Positions 61,735 through 64,000 of a DNA stretch of 64,000 bases are shown here, one piece after another. Position numbers and translations under genes: made by a program. Origin of the DNA: Kaistella flava (ex Peng et al. 2021) (GTDB taxonomy: Bacteria > Bacteroidota > Bacteroidia > Flavobacteriales > Weeksellaceae). The DNA lies in the NCBI RefSeq assembly GCF_015191005.1, contig NZ_CP040442.1, positions 434,001 through 498,000 of the forward strand, written 5' to 3'. The number at the start of each line of letters is the position of its first letter. The first letter of the stretch is position 1. The notes under the pieces were generated by a model. The model ran no database searches. It saw nothing but the letters and a program-made list of their open reading frames with translations, and was not told the origin of the DNA.

Positions 61735-61766
61735 AAACTTCAGATTCATTTCTGAAGTTTTTTTTT
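61735..61766 (+). terminator. Terminator after the glutamate-synthase-like gene
   Basis: The stem AAAACTTCAGA/TCTGAAGTTTT is followed by a T-run, about 34 bases after the stop. Confidence 0.88.
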
Positions 61767-61860
61767 GTGCTTAATTTTTAAATGGGATTTCGAATCAGTG
61801 CCAAATCTTGACCGAGAATTATAAACTGATAGGGAAGAAATCGAATAATTAGGTTGACAA

Positions 61861-62010
61861 TAAGAAGCAACAAAACTTTCGCTTCTCCGAAATCCCGTCC
61901 CGCTGTCCGCTGTATCCCGCCAAGGCGGGGATGCCGCTGCCATCGGGGCTATAAGTTCAGGTATTTCTTTTTTCCACAGGGAAATCAATATACTTTCACT
62001 AATACAAAAA
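61861..62010. repeat. Dispersed 150-bp structured repeat, copy 2
   Basis: See copy 1 at 11219-11367. It shares the AAGAAGCA and CCCGTCCCGCTGTCCGCT blocks, and the central hairpin sequence differs but is still paired. A 96-codon open frame on the minus strand across the copy is the translation of the repeat, not a gene. Confidence 0.75.
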
Positions 62011-62089
62011 CCAGTTTGATCAATCCATAAAATCATTTTTCACAAATTGATAATTACCTTTCCAATTTTTTAGATAAGCCGAATAAACC

Positions 62090-62240
62090 CCAATTGTTCA
62101 AATTCACCATTGACTATTCACCATTCACTATTGCTCATTACTAATTACTCATTGCGCATTAAATAAGGTCAAAAAAAGTCCCAATTGTCTAAATTCACCA
62201 TTCACCATTCACCATTCACCATTCACCATTTCACCATTGC
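62090..62240. repeat. TTCACCA-type simple repeats
   Basis: Runs of TTCACCA, TTCACTA and CATTACTAATTAC occur twice about 100 bp apart. In the second run the heptamer ATTCACC occurs five times in a row. The related GTGAATT words at 57708-57850 are the reverse complement. AT-rich and non-coding. Confidence 0.85.
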
Positions 62241-62270
62241 TCATTACTAATTACCCATTAACTTAAGACC

Positions 62271-62310
62271 AAAAAAAATCCGCTATCAACTAAATGATAA
62301 CGGATTTTAA
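62271..62310 (-). terminator. Terminator of the rpsF-rpsR-rplI operon
   Basis: The minus-strand stem AAAATCCGTTATCA/TGATAGCGGATTTT (one G-U) is followed by a T-run, about 16 bases after the rplI stop. Confidence 0.85.
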
Positions 62311-62325
62311 ATATTTCAAAAACTC

Positions 62326-62853
62326 TTATGCTTCTTCAGCTGGAGTTTCTTCTGTAGCAACTGCTTTTGGTTTCGCAACCGGTTTCGGAGCTTCTACCAC
62401 TGGTGGAGCATCAGAAACGATTTCGAATTCGTAGCTGTATTCTACATCTCTGTGTAATCTGATTACTGCAGTAGATTTACCAGTTCTCTTAATATTGTTC
62501 CCTGGAATCTTGATGTATTTTTTATCAACTTGTACCCCTACTTTAGATAATTCGTCAGATAGGTTTGCGTTGTTGATTGAACCAAACAATTTGTCACCTG
62601 AACCAACTTTGGTTGCGATAGTGATTGTTGTTTTCTTCAATTGTTCTACTATTGCATTTGCAGCCGCAACCAATTTAGCTTCTATTTCTTTTCTAGCTTC
62701 TAAAGTTTCTGCTAAAGCTGCTTTGTTTTTTGGGGTTGCCAAAAGAGCAATACCTTGTGGTAACAAGAAGTTTCTTGCATAACCTGGTTTTACACTTACT
62801 GTATCAAACTCTAAACCTAAGTTTTCTACGTCTTTTTTTAGGATAATGTCCAT
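62326..62853 (-). CDS. rplI: 50S ribosomal protein L9
   Basis: 175 aa, against about 148 for the usual bacterial protein. The conserved N-terminus MDIILKKDVENLGLEFDTVSVKPGYARNFLLPQGIA is at 1-36, followed by the connecting helix (KNKAALAETLEARKEIEAKLVAAANAIVEQL) and the C-terminal domain with KLFGSI. The extra C-terminal tail (about 148-175) is Val/Pro/Ala/Glu-rich (PPVVEAPKPVAKPKAVATEETPAEEA), as in several relatives. It ends the rpsF-rpsR-rplI operon. Confidence 0.98.
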   Translation of the reverse strand: MDIILKKDVENLGLEFDTVSVKPGYARNFLLPQGIALLATPKNKAALAETLEARKEIEAKLVAAANAIVEQLKKTTITIATKVGSGDKLFGSINNANLSDELSKVGVQVDKKYIKIPGNNIKRTGKSTAVIRLHRDVEYSYEFEIVSDAPPVVEAPKPVAKPKAVATEETPAEEA

Positions 62854-62997
62854 TGTTGTTGTCCGTTTTTAATTTTAAATAAAAGAGTTATTTTCTTTTA
62901 TCAAAAAATCGTTAGAATTAATTTATAAATCAGCAACAAAAGTTTTAAAAAAGAAACTTAATTAAATTTCTCTCTTTATTCTTTTATCTATTTTGTC

Positions 62998-63300
62998 TTA
63001 TTTCAAAAGATCCGCAACATAAGGCATCATCGCCAAGTGTCTTGCTCTTTTGATCGCTGCAGATACTTTTCTTTGGTATTTCAAAGAAGTTCCTGTATAT
63101 CTTCTTGGTAAAATTTTACCTTGTTCGTTAACGAACTGAAGAAGGAAATCTGCATCTTTATAATCTACATGCTTAATACCGAATTTTTTGAATCTACAGT
63201 ATTTTTTGTCAGATTTTGTATTGATGTCTAGTGGAGTTAAAAATCTTACTTCAGATTCTCCGCCTGCTGAGGCTTGTTTAGCCATATCATCTATTGCCAT
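62998..63300 (-). CDS. rpsR: 30S ribosomal protein S18
   Basis: 100 aa. Conserved core [75 protein letters not shown]. It binds S6 and 16S rRNA in the platform. An unusual 19-residue N-terminal leader ([19 protein letters not shown]) is common in this group. Middle gene of the operon. Confidence 0.98.
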   Translation of the reverse strand: MAIDDMAKQASAGGESEVRFLTPLDINTKSDKKYCRFKKFGIKHVDYKDADFLLQFVNEQGKILPRRYTGTSLKYQRKVSAAIKRARHLAMMPYVADLLK

Positions 63301-63326
63301 GTCTTTTTCTTTTTTAAGGGTTAAAA

Positions 63327-63668
63327 TTAAACTTTCGCAGTTTTCACTTTCGTTCTTCTTGTTACTGCATACTCGATCGCGTGTTTGTCAAGTTTTGTAG
63401 TAAGGTAACGAAGTACTCTTTCGTCACGTTTGAACGCAAGTTCTAAGTCTGCTACTACAGTTCCTTCACCTTTGAATTCGATCAAAGTGTAGAATCCATT
63501 CTTTTTCAATTGAATTGGATAAGCTAATTTTTTCAGTCCCCATTTTTCTTTGGCAACGATTTCGCAATTGTGTGAAGCCAATAGGTCTTCAAATTTTTTC
63601 ACTGCTTCCTCCACCTGAGCATCAGATAGAACGGGAGTTAAAATGAAAACAGTTTCGTAATTGTTCAT
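63327..63668 (-). CDS. rpsF: 30S ribosomal protein S6
   Basis: 113 aa. Typical S6 fold: [29 protein letters not shown] at the start, [24 protein letters not shown] in the middle and [24 protein letters not shown] at the end. It pairs with S18. First gene of the operon, with the promoter at 63703-63710. Bacterial rpsF often carries an S6:S18-binding leader; none could be verified here because the leader is only about 35 bases. Confidence 0.98.
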   Translation of the reverse strand: MNNYETVFILTPVLSDAQVEEAVKKFEDLLASHNCEIVAKEKWGLKKLAYPIQLKKNGFYTLIEFKGEGTVVADLELAFKRDERVLRYLTTKLDKHAIEYAVTRRTKVKTAKV

Positions 63669-63702
63669 AATGTTAATTAATTTTGTTAATTATTTCGAGG
63701 TG

Positions 63703-63710
63703 CAAAAATA
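63703..63710 (-). promoter_or_regulatory. -7 element of the rpsF operon
   Basis: The minus-strand TATTTTTG matches TAnnTTTG, about 35 bases before the rpsF start. It is followed by GCACCTCG at the probable transcription start. Confidence 0.65.
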
Positions 63711-64000
63711 TAACTTCTTTTTCTAACATGCAACAAAATGAACTTATTAAAGCAATTTTTTGTAACATAAAAGATAATTAATGGGTTTGGCGAAAAAGTA
63801 GGAGTATTTTTTTTCTGGTAAAGTTTTGCATTAAGTGTTCATCGGTAATTATAAGCATCCGCCAAAATCAATTTCAATTATTTTTAATGAGTAGATATAT
63901 GAACTTCTTCAATCGATTCATAAGTCTTTACTTTTGACCTAAAGTTCAATTATAAAACTAAATTTGAATTGAGCACGGTCCCGCTATATTAAAAAAACGC
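63711..64000. other. Gene-free end of window
   Basis: About 290 AT-rich bases with no open frame, RNA or clear repeat. The final GGTCCCGCTATATT resembles a fragment of the dispersed structured repeat (CCCGCTATATCC), but it is too short to call. Confidence 0.4.

Noticed and set aside
61746..62036. 96-codon minus-strand open frame
   Set aside because: It runs through the dispersed structured repeat and through the terminator. The second copy of the repeat does not keep a gene-like frame.
1..64000. tRNA, rRNA or known riboswitch
   Set aside because: No cloverleaf-like or conserved leader sequence was recognised by eye. A tRNAscan-SE and Infernal run would be decisive.

Overview
The window looks like chromosome from a flavobacterium of the Bacteroidota, most like Chryseobacterium, Kaistella or Epilithonimonas (Weeksellaceae). 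The DNA is AT-rich. Promoters follow the Bacteroidota TAnnTTTG -7 pattern rather than the sigma-70 pattern. Two secreted proteins end in a type IX secretion (T9SS) sorting domain, and several families (DUF4256, long-tailed CSD protein, DUF4197 lipoprotein) are typical of the group. No rRNA, tRNA, CRISPR array or prophage was seen.

Layout. 1-1450: the 3' end of a type I restriction subunit gene (hsdR) followed by a YgjP/SprT-like metallopeptidase. 1587-4895: a repeat-rich island. It holds a perfect 50-bp palindrome, an IS30-family element, two copies of a 210-bp inverted-repeat unit, two paralogous 108-109 aa genes of unknown function and a small GIY-YIG endonuclease gene, with at least a dozen copies of one REP-like word (core TTCGACAGGCTCA) between them. 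5069-8632: aldo/keto reductase, SOUL heme-binding protein, cold-shock-domain protein and small unknowns. 9112-11085: a large T9SS-secreted protein, then a dispersed structured repeat and an 87-bp tandem array. 11852-14275: feoAB iron uptake, with a 14-bp operator-like palindrome overlapping its promoter. 14760-17088: an isolated MnmA C-terminal-domain protein and a T9SS-exported endonuclease I. 18200-23631: universal stress protein, acetyltransferase, alanine-racemase-like enzyme, AraC regulator, a 56-aa ORF and an APC permease. 24274-29642: flavin amine oxidase and four exported proteins or lipoproteins.

29701-38186: DUF805, PepD dipeptidase, a lipoprotein, a LURP-one-like protein, recR and a four-gene glycan cluster (GT-C-like membrane protein, GT2, epimerase, CgeB-like transferase). 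38268-47959: housekeeping genes (secG, pcrA/uvrD, rlmH, yihY, nhaA, RSH ppGpp enzyme) and a DUF3037/HipA-like kinase pair. 48367-57703: stress protein, S13 D,D-peptidase, histidine kinase, M1 peptidase, glutaminyl cyclase, deoxynucleoside kinase and ArsC-like protein. 57855-63668: TIGR01777 epimerase, DUF493, DUF4197, FMN glutamate-synthase-like protein and the rpsF-rpsR-rplI operon.

Two non-coding themes stand out. First, REP-like hairpins closely bracket a GIY-YIG nuclease gene, suggesting a nuclease-linked REP system analogous to RAYT/REP. Second, about 130-150-bp inverted-repeat elements with related ends (two GTG words about 8-9 bp apart) sit in at least five intergenic gaps, and the 87-bp tandem array carries a similar word. 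Most gene calls rest on motifs read directly. No database search was possible.
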